Source: Nostoc sp. CHAB 5824
GTDB taxonomy: Bacteria; Cyanobacteriota; Cyanobacteriia; Cyanobacteriales; Nostocaceae
Direction: 5' to 3'
Assembly (NCBI RefSeq): GCF_020829665.1
Contig: NZ_JAIVFT010000020.1
Coordinates: forward strand, 1-64,000
Length of the DNA stretch: 64,000 bases
Shown here: positions 33,616 through 42,302 of the stretch, piece by piece
Numbering within the stretch: the stretch's first letter is position 1
How the letters are laid out: each line of letters opens with the position of its first letter
Program-made: the position numbers and the translations under genes
Notes under the pieces: model-generated
Database searches by the model: none
The model's input: the letters and a program-made list of their open reading frames with translations, nothing else
What the model was told of the DNA's origin: nothing

Positions 33616-34005
33616 TTAACGGCGGTAATCTTGATCTGCGGGGTCGCCGTAGGGATCTTCGCTAGCTGGGCGGACGTTACCAAACTCTCCTTGGTCTGCG
33701 GGGTCGCCGTAGGGATCTTCACTGGCTGGACGTACATTACCGTAAGAAGCAATATCTCCGGGGTCGCCGTAGGGGTCTTGGCTGGCTGGAATAAGGTTGC
33801 CGTAAGACGATATATCTGCGGGGTCGCCATAGGGATCTTGACTAGCTGGAATCACGTTACCGTAAGATGCCGGGTCTGCGGGGTCACCGTAGGGGTCTTC
33901 GCTGGCTGGGCGTACATTGCGATCGCGATATTCAGCATCTTCAGCTTGATCGCCGTTACCTCCAAAGAAGAGATCCTTCGCCTTTCGCAAAAAGTCATCT
34001 ACCAT
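33616..34005 (-). CDS. Tandem 20-residue repeat protein (PASxDPYGDP)
   Basis: The 129-residue protein has a ~27-residue head (MVDDFLRKAKDLFFGGNGDQ) followed by five near-identical 20-residue repeats, consensus YGN-x-x-PASxDPYGDPADxx. It is acidic, rich in Pro, Tyr, Gly and Asp, probably disordered, with no signal peptide. At the DNA level the unit is 60 bp and highly conserved, showing recent expansion or homogenisation. It sits beside a lipoprotein gene in the same direction (95 bases apart). The family is not recognised by name; a structural or binding role is a guess. Confidence 0.8.
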   Translation of the reverse strand: MVDDFLRKAKDLFFGGNGDQAEDAEYRDRNVRPASEDPYGDPADPASYGNVIPASQDPYGDPADISSYGNLIPASQDPYGDPGDIASYGNVRPASEDPYGDPADQGEFGNVRPASEDPYGDPADQDYRR

Positions 34006-34099
34006 GATATGTCTCCTGATTTAAGTTCGTGTTTCCGACGTGCGCGATCGGCGTTATCCTCCGGGAAACCCGCTTTCTTATTTACACACGCTTTGCTAT

Positions 34100-34579
34100 C
34101 TAGAGTGCTGGAGCTGCGGATGAAGTTATACCAGTTAGATCGCGACCTGAAGTATTCCCGTTATAGCCTTGGAATTGCCGATATTGTTGTGCTTGAGATT
34201 CCGGTACTCGAATTCCTTCTGATGGTGGAGTTACCCAGTGAGCGCGATGTTCAGCATCGCGGTAGTATACACGCCCGTTCTTGGAAAGATAGTACTTACC
34301 TTGCGCTCCTTCCTGTGGAGCATTCTTATGCTGGTTGTACATGTAGTAAAGTGCAGCAGCTCCCGCCAAAAGTGCTACTTTTTGTCCCGTACCCAATCCC
34401 TTCTTAGCTTGGGTTTGGCGATCGCTTACTGTTCTACCAACCGTATCATCAACAGGTGGAGGCGTAGCAGTTTTGGAACCTCCTCCGCAGCTACTCAGCA
34501 AGGGTACGGTTAGCAATGCACAAAGTAGCACTGCAAATAGACGCGAAACTATTTTACGTTCTTTATATATTGTGTTCAT
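34100..34579 (-). CDS. Lipoprotein of unknown function
   Basis: The 159-residue protein has a lipoprotein signal: a basic start, a hydrophobic stretch, and lipobox LLSSC (Cys ~31). A Gly/Ser and Pro linker, a short hydrophobic segment (QKVALLAGAAALYYMYNQH) and a conserved-looking KYYLSKNGRVYYRDAEHRAHWVTPP follow. It should be processed by Lgt and anchored in the envelope. It precedes the repeat-protein gene on the minus strand. Function unknown. Confidence 0.8.
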   Translation of the reverse strand: MNTIYKERKIVSRLFAVLLCALLTVPLLSSCGGGSKTATPPPVDDTVGRTVSDRQTQAKKGLGTGQKVALLAGAAALYYMYNQHKNAPQEGAQGKYYLSKNGRVYYRDAEHRAHWVTPPSEGIRVPESQAQQYRQFQGYNGNTSGRDLTGITSSAAPAL

Positions 34580-34917
34580 CGGATTTCGTCATCACCTGTA
34601 TTTGCTAAAAGCCTAGCTGTTGCAAAAACAAAGTTGGAATTCCTGTTATTTCGCCTGGGATTGAAAGAACATATACCACTCAATTTATAACTGCACAGCT
34701 ACAGCGTTTCACTGTTATGATGATCGATTTTCTCAAGTATTCCATCCTGCCTTTGAGAGAAACTGCATTCATCCGAAGGAAATATCTTATTGACTTTTTA
34801 TTAATCAATTTAGCTAAAACGCCGAAATGTTCAGCAATTTCTCGGTTAGTTTTTCTGGGTAAATAATTTAAAAAGATACAGTTACTATCATGATCTTTGT
34901 CAAACAATAGACTTAAT
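34580..34917. other. Intergenic region upstream of the three-gene nuclease operon
   Basis: A divergent spacer between the lipoprotein gene and the operon. A minus-strand open frame here (34680-34949) overlaps the operon's first gene and has no family features, so no gene is called. The operon promoter should lie at ~34820-34910. Confidence 0.45.
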
Positions 34918-35577
34918 ATGACATCACAAAACGCAGCCTTAACTAGCACTCGTCTCCTTTTGGCTTTGTGGGATTTGGGAGGAACGCAGCAGGAAGTTAA
35001 GAAGGGTCAACTCACCAAACGAATTGTATCCAAAAGCCAGAAGGTAGCAGATTATCAGGGCATATTCGAGGAATTACAGAAGCAGGGTGCGATCGCAATT
35101 TCCAAAAAAGGATACTCTCTGACATCTACCAAGGGTTTAGAGGTATTGGGTAAGGGTTTGAGGAGTTCTGATTTTAAGTTTGAAGGGACGATTGTTGGAA
35201 CTTGGGCGGCGAATGCGTTGGTGAAGTGGATTAGTCAGATTGATGTTGCGGTAACTGGTGCAAATGTACAAGTTAATGGGGTTAAAAGTGCGATCGCATC
35301 TTACGACGAGTTTAAGTCAGTGGCGTTGGAAGTCTACGACAAGTTGAACTATGAATACAACTTTAATAATCTGGTGCCAATTTATCGTATCAGAAGAGGG
35401 ATTGGCGATCGCGTTAGTCGTACAGAGTTCAGTAAGTGGTTGCTAGAAATGCAAGAAAAAGATGTTTTGCAGCTGATGGCAGGAGAAATGCGAGATATCA
35501 CCCCAGACAAGCGTGATGATTCAATAACAATTCCTGGTGGTGGGTTACGTTACTACACCAAGCTTTTAAATTCCTAA
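34918..35577 (+). CDS. Winged-helix-like protein, first gene of an ATPase-nuclease operon
   Basis: From ATG 34918 the protein has 219 residues. The frame also offers TTG at 34897, but the ATG is the stronger start. The N-terminal ~80 residues look like a winged helix: ATRLLLALWDLGG-type helix, then QGIFEELQKQGAIAISKKGY and SLTSTKGLEVL, where the wing would fall. The C-terminal half (VPIYRIRRGIGDRVSRTEFSKWLLEMQ) looks like a second helical domain of the sort used to read DNA ends or bind a partner. It is followed after 45 bases by the ATPase. Probable DNA-binding or regulatory subunit. Confidence 0.72.
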   Translation: MTSQNAALTSTRLLLALWDLGGTQQEVKKGQLTKRIVSKSQKVADYQGIFEELQKQGAIAISKKGYSLTSTKGLEVLGKGLRSSDFKFEGTIVGTWAANALVKWISQIDVAVTGANVQVNGVKSAIASYDEFKSVALEVYDKLNYEYNFNNLVPIYRIRRGIGDRVSRTEFSKWLLEMQEKDVLQLMAGEMRDITPDKRDDSITIPGGGLRYYTKLLNS

Positions 35578-35622
35578 ATTTCTCCAAATCCTTATGTAGC
35601 TTTTTACTCAGACAAAATTACT

Positions 35623-37611
35623 ATGGACAGTTCAGCCATCTCTCCAACAGAAGCCCTTAACGCCGCGATCAGAAGTCATAATCCATTTATCAACGCTGGC
35701 ATAGTCAAAGAACAAGATGTATGGGGGAAGGGATTCCCCGATGTACCAACTTTAAATGCTCACGCTTCTAATGCAGTTTTTCAGGCAATTGATCTGGTGC
35801 GTACTAGCCAATCAACTCAAGAGAAAGTGACATCAATTGCCATAACAGCTCAACAGGGTGTGGGTAAAACTCACATTCTTAGTCGCATTCGCCATCGCCT
35901 GAAAACCAATGGAACTGCTCTTTTCATTTACGCAGGTGTTAATAATTATACAGATTTAAACCTAGTTAAATACCAGTTCCAACAAACTCTGACAGATAGT
36001 CTCAGTAATACTGGTAGTCAAGGTGTGATGCAGTGGCAGGAAGTGGCGGCGGCGATGGCAAATGAAGGCTTTAAAGCTATCGATTCTAATTTTCCAAGTC
36101 TTTTTCCCCAGGTACTAGTTGAAAGATTTGATAAAGTATCCTTAAGCTGGTCAGCTAGAAACAAAAATTTGATGGATAGGCTGACCAAAGAGGTTCTCAA
36201 AACAAAACCAAATGCAGATCCCTATATTGTCAGGGCTATTTTGTGGACGCTTTCAGAAACTCAAGCATCTTTTGCAATTAAATGGTTATCTGGTGATGAA
36301 TTAGCAACCTCTAATGCTGAGGAGTTAGGATTACCCAATCCCAGTAAAGCTAGTCAAGATAGGGAATCTGAAGCCCTCAAAAATATTCAGCAAATCTTGA
36401 ATTTGGTGAATTACTATAACCCAGTCGTCATCTGTTTTGATGAAATAGATGTAGAAAACAATTGTAATAATGATGGCTTAACGACTCCACAGGTAATTGC
36501 TGATTTAGTGAAGCGTCTACATGATACTCTCGAACCATCTGCACTTGGTCGAGGTCTTGTTATTCTCACAGTTATGTTGCCTGATACGTGGACAAATAAG
36601 GTGGATCTGATGCCTGGCGGTACACCTGATCGAGTTTCAAAATATACGCAACGAAAACCAATAGATTTAAAAACTCTTGGTAGCGATTCTATGGTTGATT
36701 TAGTCACACTTTGGTTAAAAGAGTTTTATGAAGTAAATAACTTAAAACCTCATCATCCACTTTATCCATTTGAAGAAAGTGAACTAAGAAAATATGGGAA
36801 GAACGGACTAACTGTAAGGGAAGCTTTGAATTGGTGTGCTGAAAACTTTAAAGTTGAGGAAGAAATACTACCGCAAGACCCATTGCAAAGATTTTACTTG
36901 GCTTTAGAAAGAGAAAGTAAGGTAGATAATGGAGATTATCTAAATGAGAAAAATAACTCTTTAATTATCAATGCTTTACGTTTTGGCTTTCAGAGTTTGA
37001 AAGGTCAGACATTAGAATGTGAAACTTCCCCAGGTGAAAAACTAGAGGAATTAACAGTCGAAGATATTACTGACGTTGAGCCAAAGTCAAAAAATCAGGG
37101 TTGGATAAGCTTTAAAGTAATTGGCAAACAAAAAGACAAAGGTTTCAAAATTGGTGTTTCTGTTCTCCAATTCTTACATGGAAGAGCAGTAGGAGCAGGA
37201 ATGTGGCGTTTAATTGAATATGAAATGTTCGATATAACGCGAGGTTGTTTAGTTCGCTCTAAAGGAAATAAAATTCAAAAAAATTGGGATTCTTATAGTT
37301 ATCTCAAAAAACTTGTAGAACAACTTGGTGGAGAACATGTGGATCTAAAAGCTGAGGAAATCCGAGAGCTAATTTACTTTGATGCTGTTTATCAGAAACG
37401 TGAAAGCTATCAGCTAACCGAAGAACAAGTGATGGAATTTTCCCGGATGTTTACTCGTAAAAATCCTTTGCTTTTAGAAATTTTGAGTGATCCTTCTGGT
37501 CATATCGATGACGACACTATTGAGGGAGAAGAATTATTAAATGACTTCCTTAACCCATCTATTATGGAAAATACAGACGACTCAGAGGATCTGAGTGAGT
37601 TGTTAAATTAA
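35623..37611 (+). CDS. AAA-type ATPase, second gene of the operon
   Basis: The 662-residue P-loop ATPase has Walker A AQQGVGKTH (K82, T83) and Walker B VVICFDEID (D273, E274), followed by a sensor-like segment GRGLVILTVMLPDTW. The N-terminus (NPFINAGIVKEQDVWG) and C-terminal ~200 residues are not matched to a family I can name. The layout, a large ATPase between a winged-helix protein and a nuclease, recalls DNA-clamp or motor modules of restriction-like defence systems. The nuclease gene starts 2 bases after its stop, so translation is coupled. Confidence 0.82.
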   Translation: MDSSAISPTEALNAAIRSHNPFINAGIVKEQDVWGKGFPDVPTLNAHASNAVFQAIDLVRTSQSTQEKVTSIAITAQQGVGKTHILSRIRHRLKTNGTALFIYAGVNNYTDLNLVKYQFQQTLTDSLSNTGSQGVMQWQEVAAAMANEGFKAIDSNFPSLFPQVLVERFDKVSLSWSARNKNLMDRLTKEVLKTKPNADPYIVRAILWTLSETQASFAIKWLSGDELATSNAEELGLPNPSKASQDRESEALKNIQQILNLVNYYNPVVICFDEIDVENNCNNDGLTTPQVIADLVKRLHDTLEPSALGRGLVILTVMLPDTWTNKVDLMPGGTPDRVSKYTQRKPIDLKTLGSDSMVDLVTLWLKEFYEVNNLKPHHPLYPFEESELRKYGKNGLTVREALNWCAENFKVEEEILPQDPLQRFYLALERESKVDNGDYLNEKNNSLIINALRFGFQSLKGQTLECETSPGEKLEELTVEDITDVEPKSKNQGWISFKVIGKQKDKGFKIGVSVLQFLHGRAVGAGMWRLIEYEMFDITRGCLVRSKGNKIQKNWDSYSYLKKLVEQLGGEHVDLKAEEIRELIYFDAVYQKRESYQLTEEQVMEFSRMFTRKNPLLLEILSDPSGHIDDDTIEGEELLNDFLNPSIMENTDDSEDLSELLN

Positions 37612-37613
37612 AG

Positions 37614-39080
37614 ATGAGCGAATCAGTTGTCGTTGACACAGTTTTATGTTTACCAGCTTCTGAGATTGAAGCGTTAATACAAGGGCGAATGATTGCCACA
37701 ATGCCTCGAACATTCATTAATTTGGGGCGGCAATTTGCCCTTTATCCAAACGATATATCAATTAACTTACAATCCTATGAGCAGTACTATCGCCCAAGTT
37801 TTTTGTCCATTGCTCAAACAGTTTTAGCCCAACAAGCTTGTGAAAAGGTTGTGGTTAAAGCTTGGGCTAGGTGTGAAGGGTGCATTTTGCATCCTCCTGA
37901 ATCCTTGGATAGTTTGTCACTATTAACAGTCTGGACAAAAGAAGGATTACAGCAAACTCTTGGGCAACGACCTCATCTTGTTCTGGCTTACCTACGTGTT
38001 TATCTCCTACCTCAATCGCTTGAGATTCTTTTGCAATCCCAAAATCCTCAGTTTCGGCCTTTAAACTCTTCGCTAATCGTTTCTGAAGTCAACCCAGTAT
38101 TAAACGATCGCACCTTCGCCCAACGCAAACGCCAATTAGAAAAGCTAGAATCCCCGCTGCATCCTGAATTGGAAGAATTGCACAGTGCGATCGCATCCCT
38201 AACCATTAGCCAACCAGCAGCGAAACAATTAGACGACGATATCAAAGTATTTTTGGGTTGGAGTAGTGACAAGCTAATTAAGCAACCCGATCTAAATTTA
38301 GCTTGGATAAATAATATTGCAAAATTAGGCGATCGCAGCATTGAGCTAGAGGATAAAAAAACTAACCATGAAGCTGGTACAGACTTTGAAATCATCGCAC
38401 GCCGTAGCCTTGATTTTTTAGGATTCAAAGTTGAAGAAAACTATAAAGGCGGTGCAGGCGGCTTAGACTTATTTTGCTCACAACCTTATCCTCTTGTTTG
38501 CGAATGTAAAGCAGGTAAAAGCATTCCTGATCGTGCAGTAGAAGAATTAGATAGGATTGGTAGAAGGCATCTAAAAGAAAATTATCTTCAAGCTGTAAGG
38601 TTAATTATAGGCCCAGGTAAACCGACTAAAAATTTGAAAGAATCTGCTGAAATATCGAAAATCAGTATTATAAATGTAATGACTCTACAAAAACTTGTTG
38701 AATTAAAAGCAAAATATCCAGGTGGTATTAACTTAGTAGAATTAAAACAATATCTGGAACCCGGGCAAATTGATTATAAAATTGATGAATATATCGATAA
38801 AGCTGAGAAAGAAATTAAACTGCGATCGCAGATTCTCACAGCCGTCAAAGAACTTTCTGAACAAGACAACGAAACTTTAAAAGCTACACATCAGAGTTTC
38901 ATAGTTACAGAGATTCGTGTTCATTACAATGCCACTCATAATCCAAGGCTAAATGATGAAGTAGTTCATGATTTACTGATTGAACTTTCTTCACCTTTAA
39001 CAGGCTATTTAGGACGAATAAAAGGCAGTGATTGGAAGAGCGATCGCTTTTACTTCCTCCGTGATTTACCTATTAACTAA
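37614..39080 (+). CDS. PD-(D/E)XK (Mrr-like) nuclease, third gene of the operon
   Basis: In this 488-residue protein the middle carries a restriction-endonuclease fold: HEAGTDFEIIARRSLDFLGF, then GGAGGLD with D285, and CECKAGK with E297 and K299 (D-x11-E-x-K). This is the Mrr-type active site for DNA cleavage. The N-terminal ~160 residues (LCLPASEIEALIQG, FALYPNDIS, LAYLRVYLLPQSLEIL) weakly resemble DUF1802. The C-terminal ~110 residues are charged and helical. The spacing of 2 bases from the ATPase implies a complex. Nuclease assignment is firm by motif; target DNA and trigger are unknown. Confidence 0.82.
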   Translation: MSESVVVDTVLCLPASEIEALIQGRMIATMPRTFINLGRQFALYPNDISINLQSYEQYYRPSFLSIAQTVLAQQACEKVVVKAWARCEGCILHPPESLDSLSLLTVWTKEGLQQTLGQRPHLVLAYLRVYLLPQSLEILLQSQNPQFRPLNSSLIVSEVNPVLNDRTFAQRKRQLEKLESPLHPELEELHSAIASLTISQPAAKQLDDDIKVFLGWSSDKLIKQPDLNLAWINNIAKLGDRSIELEDKKTNHEAGTDFEIIARRSLDFLGFKVEENYKGGAGGLDLFCSQPYPLVCECKAGKSIPDRAVEELDRIGRRHLKENYLQAVRLIIGPGKPTKNLKESAEISKISIINVMTLQKLVELKAKYPGGINLVELKQYLEPGQIDYKIDEYIDKAEKEIKLRSQILTAVKELSEQDNETLKATHQSFIVTEIRVHYNATHNPRLNDEVVHDLLIELSSPLTGYLGRIKGSDWKSDRFYFLRDLPIN

Positions 39081-39204
39081 AGATAGTATAATATCTTTTC
39101 TTACCTTCGCGCTCTTTGCGTCCTTCTCTACGAGACGCTACGCGAATGCGGTTCGTTTCAAAATAAATGAAGTACGTAAGCGTAGCTAGCCGTAGGCATC
39201 GCAG

Positions 39205-39577
39205 TTATCCTAAAGTTAATATACCAACCTGATAATTAACTACCAATGGCAGAATTTTTAACCACTCTGAGCCTAACAATACTTCCGTAATTTCATCGCC
39301 CATATAAACATTAATTTTATACTCTTGTTCGTTTAACAGCACCTTGCCTAAATAAATATCAAATCTTGATTCTCCTTCAGCAGTTCGTAGAGATTCCTCT
39401 ACCGATATAAGCCCAATCAAGATACTCTAAATCTTGTTTGTTAATAGCTATAAAGCCTGTAAAACCAGTATCCAACATGGCATCTACACGCAAATCTAAT
39501 CCATTAGATGTAATCAAATCAATTTCAAAGAATAGTTGCCCATTATCCCCAAAGTTCCCCTGAATTATATTCTGCAA
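39205..39577 (-). pseudogene. Frameshifted retropepsin-like aspartic protease
   Basis: Two overlapping minus-strand frames together make one protein. The first (from 39577) begins with GNFGDNGQLFFEIDLI and has the aspartic protease motif MLDTGFTGFIAI. The second carries TAEGESRFDIYLGKV, INVYMGDEITEVLLGSEWL and the end VNYQVGILTLG. This is the layout of the clan AA aspartic protease-like family usual in Nostocales (from memory). The frame change lies near 39395-39425, just after EYLDW. The gene overlaps its upstream partner by 13 bases. It is a pseudogene unless a ribosomal shift restores it. Confidence 0.68.
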
Positions 39578-39882
39578 GTTGTTCCTGTTTCATTTAGACA
39601 GAATACACAATGTCTACTATTTGGGTATTTTTCAAGGGATTTTTTATGAGCTTGCATTTTATCCGCATCAATCAAGTAATCACCACTATCTGGCTCCACT
39701 GCAATATACCAGCCATAGTGTTCCTTAATCAAATCGGGACGCACACGCTCAAAAATTGCTCGACAACGCCGATAAAATAATTCATCTTCAGCTTTACGTC
39801 TAGCAAGTTCTTCTGGGGATAAAGTGCGTTCTGGAAAGATTCTACCCCGACGTGCAGGTTGTTTTGCTCTTGATTCAGCCAT
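39565..39882 (-). CDS. Partner protein of the retropepsin-like gene (105 aa)
   Basis: A small basic protein starting MAESRAKQPARRGRIFPERT. It has LSPEELARRKAEDELFYRRC, then FERVRPDLIKEHYGWYIAVEPDSGDYLI, and ends RHCVFCLNETGTTCRI. I recall this family as the usual upstream, overlapping partner of retropepsin-like proteins in Nostoc, so the pair forms a conserved two-gene unit of unknown role. No toxin or antitoxin activity is established. The overlap (13 bases) with the downstream gene implies coupling, although that gene is frameshifted here. Confidence 0.72.
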   Translation of the reverse strand: MAESRAKQPARRGRIFPERTLSPEELARRKAEDELFYRRCRAIFERVRPDLIKEHYGWYIAVEPDSGDYLIDADKMQAHKKSLEKYPNSRHCVFCLNETGTTCRI

Positions 39883-39977
39883 AGTATTAATCCTACTTAA
39901 TTGATGCTGCCTTAACTTTATGTTAGGGCAAGCAATTAGTTCCTCTGTCCTTCAATTACAAATTACGAATTATACAG

Positions 39978-40023
39978 TGAAGCATCCTAGACTGAAGATA
40001 TATCTTCTATCTAGGATGCTTCA
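39978..40023. terminator. Long perfect hairpin downstream of pgi
   Basis: A 14-bp perfect inverted repeat (tgaagcatcctaga / tctaggatgcttca) with an 18-base loop that can pair further inside (gaagata / tatcttc). It lies ~60 bases after the pgi stop. T-rich DNA follows only weakly on the minus strand, so it may be a terminator or an mRNA-stabilising hairpin. Confidence 0.6.
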
Positions 40024-40085
40024 TAATAAAAAATTGTTGCTGATACAACAATTATGGACAAAATGTGATATCTAAACTAGAGCTA

Positions 40086-41672
40086 TCAGCTAGCAGAAAC
40101 AGTCAAACTGCTGGGTTTCTGAAGATCACCTTGCAAAACCACACCTCGCTGATTGGCATGGATATGACGCAAAATCTTGTAAATTGCCTCAACTTGCTCT
40201 GATGCACCTGCTTTCTCTGCGAGTTCCTCAAGAGAAATGGGAGTTTTTTCTTTTTGTAAGACTGCTAAGACTCGTGTTTGCAAATCGAGAATGGAGGCGG
40301 CTGCTTTTTTGCCAGCTTCTACGCCTGGTTGATGGTAGGCATTGACGTTGACTAAGCTAGCGTATAAACCAACAGCACGTTCATACAAAGCAATTAATGC
40401 CCCTACAGTTCGGGGGTTCACTTGGGGAATCGTGACTGTAATCGAATCCCGGTGATTTTCATAAAGCGCTTGTCGGGTTCCTTGGAGAAAACCGGAAAGA
40501 TAATCGCCTGATGTAACTCCTGGATCTATTTCAGTGGATGGGCCTTGACGATCTTCCAACACTTCGATGAAGGTAGCGAAGAAATTCGCTACACCCTCAC
40601 GCAACTGCTGAACGTAAGCGTGTTGATCTGTTGAGCCTTTGTTGCCATAAACAGCGATGCCTTGATGGACAACGTTGCCGTCTAAGTCTTTTTCCTTGCC
40701 CAAGGATTCCATGACTAGCTGTTGCAAATAGCGACTGAACAAAAATAAGCTGTCCTTGTAAGGTAGGACAACCATATCTTTTTCGCCCTTTCCATTACCT
40801 GCAAAATACCAAGACAAAGCAAGCAAGGCTGCTGGGTTATTTTTCACATCTGGGACGCGGGTAGCGTCATCCATTTCTTTTGCGCCATCTAGCATGGCGC
40901 GAACATTAATCCCTTGCAATGCGGCTGGTACTAGCCCCACAGCAGACATTTCTGAAGTGCGTCCTCCTACCCAGTCATACATGGGAAATCTGGCCAGCCA
41001 ACCTTCGTCTTTGGCAAGTTTATCGAGGTTGCTATCAACGCTAGTAATTGCTACCGCATATTGAGCAAACTCCAAATTGTGTCCGGCGTAGGCTTTTTTA
41101 ACTTCAATCATGCCGTTACGAGGTTCTGGTGTTCCCCCAGATTTGGAGATCACCAAAACCAAAGTGCTGGCGAGGCTATTTCGCAGATGATTGAGAACGC
41201 GATCAATACCTGCCGGATCGTTATTATCGATAAAGTGAAGTTTCAGGGGGGGGAAATCAGGAGCGAGAGCTTCAGCGACGAATTGAGGGCCGAGGGCGGA
41301 ACCACCAATGCCAATGGAGATAATATCCGTGAAGCGGCTTGCTCTGGGAGGATGAATAGCACCTGTTTGGACTTTTTCCGCAAAGGCTTCGATTTGTTCT
41401 AGGGTTTGGACAATTTCTTGTGTAAGTTCTGGAGTTGGCGCTAAATCAGGATTTCGCAGCCAGTAGTGTCCAACCATGCGATTCTCGTCAGGATTTGCGA
41501 TCGCACCCTTCTCCAGTTGAGCCATATCCGCAAACGCCTTGTCAAACTTCGGACGCAAGGAATCCACGAAGGCATCATCGAACCGTATTCGACTTATGTC
41601 TAAGTACAGTCCCAATCCCTCGTGGAAATATAACCAGTTTTGGTATCTTTGCCAAAGTGCCCTAGCATCCAT
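40086..41672 (-). CDS. pgi: Glucose-6-phosphate isomerase
   Basis: Interconverts glucose-6-phosphate and fructose-6-phosphate. Family phrases are present: IGIGGSALGPQFVAEAL, VISKSGGTPEPRN, DWVGGRTSEMSAVGL, GSTDQHAYVQQLREG and the C-terminal GALIALYERAVGLYASLVNVNAYHQPGVEAGKK segment (parts). A final ~70-residue tail with a winged-helix-like look (LEELAEKAGASEQVEAIYKI) is normal for cyanobacterial Pgi. A single-gene unit ending in a strong hairpin. Confidence 0.97.
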   Translation of the reverse strand: MDARALWQRYQNWLYFHEGLGLYLDISRIRFDDAFVDSLRPKFDKAFADMAQLEKGAIANPDENRMVGHYWLRNPDLAPTPELTQEIVQTLEQIEAFAEKVQTGAIHPPRASRFTDIISIGIGGSALGPQFVAEALAPDFPPLKLHFIDNNDPAGIDRVLNHLRNSLASTLVLVISKSGGTPEPRNGMIEVKKAYAGHNLEFAQYAVAITSVDSNLDKLAKDEGWLARFPMYDWVGGRTSEMSAVGLVPAALQGINVRAMLDGAKEMDDATRVPDVKNNPAALLALSWYFAGNGKGEKDMVVLPYKDSLFLFSRYLQQLVMESLGKEKDLDGNVVHQGIAVYGNKGSTDQHAYVQQLREGVANFFATFIEVLEDRQGPSTEIDPGVTSGDYLSGFLQGTRQALYENHRDSITVTIPQVNPRTVGALIALYERAVGLYASLVNVNAYHQPGVEAGKKAAASILDLQTRVLAVLQKEKTPISLEELAEKAGASEQVEAIYKILRHIHANQRGVVLQGDLQKPSSLTVSAS

Positions 41673-41784
41673 AGGGAAATCTCAAATAAAGTGTTTTTCA
41701 AAAACCAGTTTAATGGAAGGTTATAGCGATCCCTGCCTAGCCTTATACAGTTTACAGTTTTAAGTGTTCGCTTGACTCTTCACT

Positions 41785-42042
41785 TTAAACATCTGGCATA
41801 GGGATGACACGCAGAAATTTCACAATTTCACCCCTAATTTCTATACCAATCAGATAATTATCGAGGGTAAAGCGGTGAAAAATGCCTTCACTATCAAGCT
41901 GTCGTAGTTCTTTTAGATCGCTCAACTGCCACTTTTGGGCTAACTCAATAAAGACGAAATCATAAACCCGCTCGTAGGCGGCAGGTTCTAAGTTCTTCAG
42001 GTCTAGCAAAAAAGACCTTGCATAGCGCATTTCCAGACTCAC
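41785..42042 (-). CDS. RelE/ParE-family toxin
   Basis: The 85-residue basic protein has the RelE-fold pattern: a first helix with MRYARSFLLDLKNLEP, then a helix YERVYDFVFIEL, and the beta sheet IFHRFTLDNYLIGIEIRGEIVKFLRVIPM ending VIPMPDV. It belongs to the RelE-type mRNA endonuclease/ParE superfamily. A small antitoxin-like gene lies 62 bases upstream on the same strand. The pair is a probable type II toxin-antitoxin system. Confidence 0.85.
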   Translation of the reverse strand: MSLEMRYARSFLLDLKNLEPAAYERVYDFVFIELAQKWQLSDLKELRQLDSEGIFHRFTLDNYLIGIEIRGEIVKFLRVIPMPDV

Positions 42043-42104
42043 TAGGCGTTACCTTAACCGAAACTTGAGGGGCCACTGGTACTAGAAAAGAAAGCGCTGC
42101 TGAA

Positions 42105-42302
42105 TCAGAAAAACATCAACAGTCGTACCGCTTCTTCATGGGTTAAGATATCCCACGGTTGCTGCGATCGCTTAACTTTTTGTATCGCTTTGAGCATATA
42201 AAAGTCACAATGTAAAGCTTCCAGAACGTTCCAAATGTCTTGCAAATCTTCATCGGCTAACTGCTCGATTAAGTGATGCATTCTAAGCCGCAGCAAATTC
42301 AT
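42105..42302 (-). CDS. Putative antitoxin of the RelE-type toxin
   Basis: A 65-residue helical protein (MNLLRLRMHHLIEQLADEDL, then ILTHEEAVRLL) upstream of a RelE-like toxin. Many cyanobacterial antitoxins of this type are short and begin with a dimerising helix pair (LIEQL-E-L-DL-VW-LE). The N-terminal resemblance and the order antitoxin-toxin support the call. The gap of 62 bases is longer than the usual overlap. Confidence 0.65.
   Translation of the reverse strand: MNLLRLRMHHLIEQLADEDLQDIWNVLEALHCDFYMLKAIQKVKRSQQPWDILTHEEAVRLLMFF

Noticed and set aside
33597..33830. Minus-strand frame rich in Pro/Thr/Ala repeats
   Set aside because: Alternative-frame reading of the 20-residue repeat gene.
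33631..34407. Long plus-strand frame of 258 codons
   Set aside because: Antisense of the 60-bp repeat gene and the lipoprotein gene; the apparent repeats are mirror readings.
34680..34949. Minus-strand frame of 89 codons with NREIAEHFGV
   Set aside because: Looks faintly like an HTH but overlaps the start of the operon's first gene and has no supported family or ribosome binding site.
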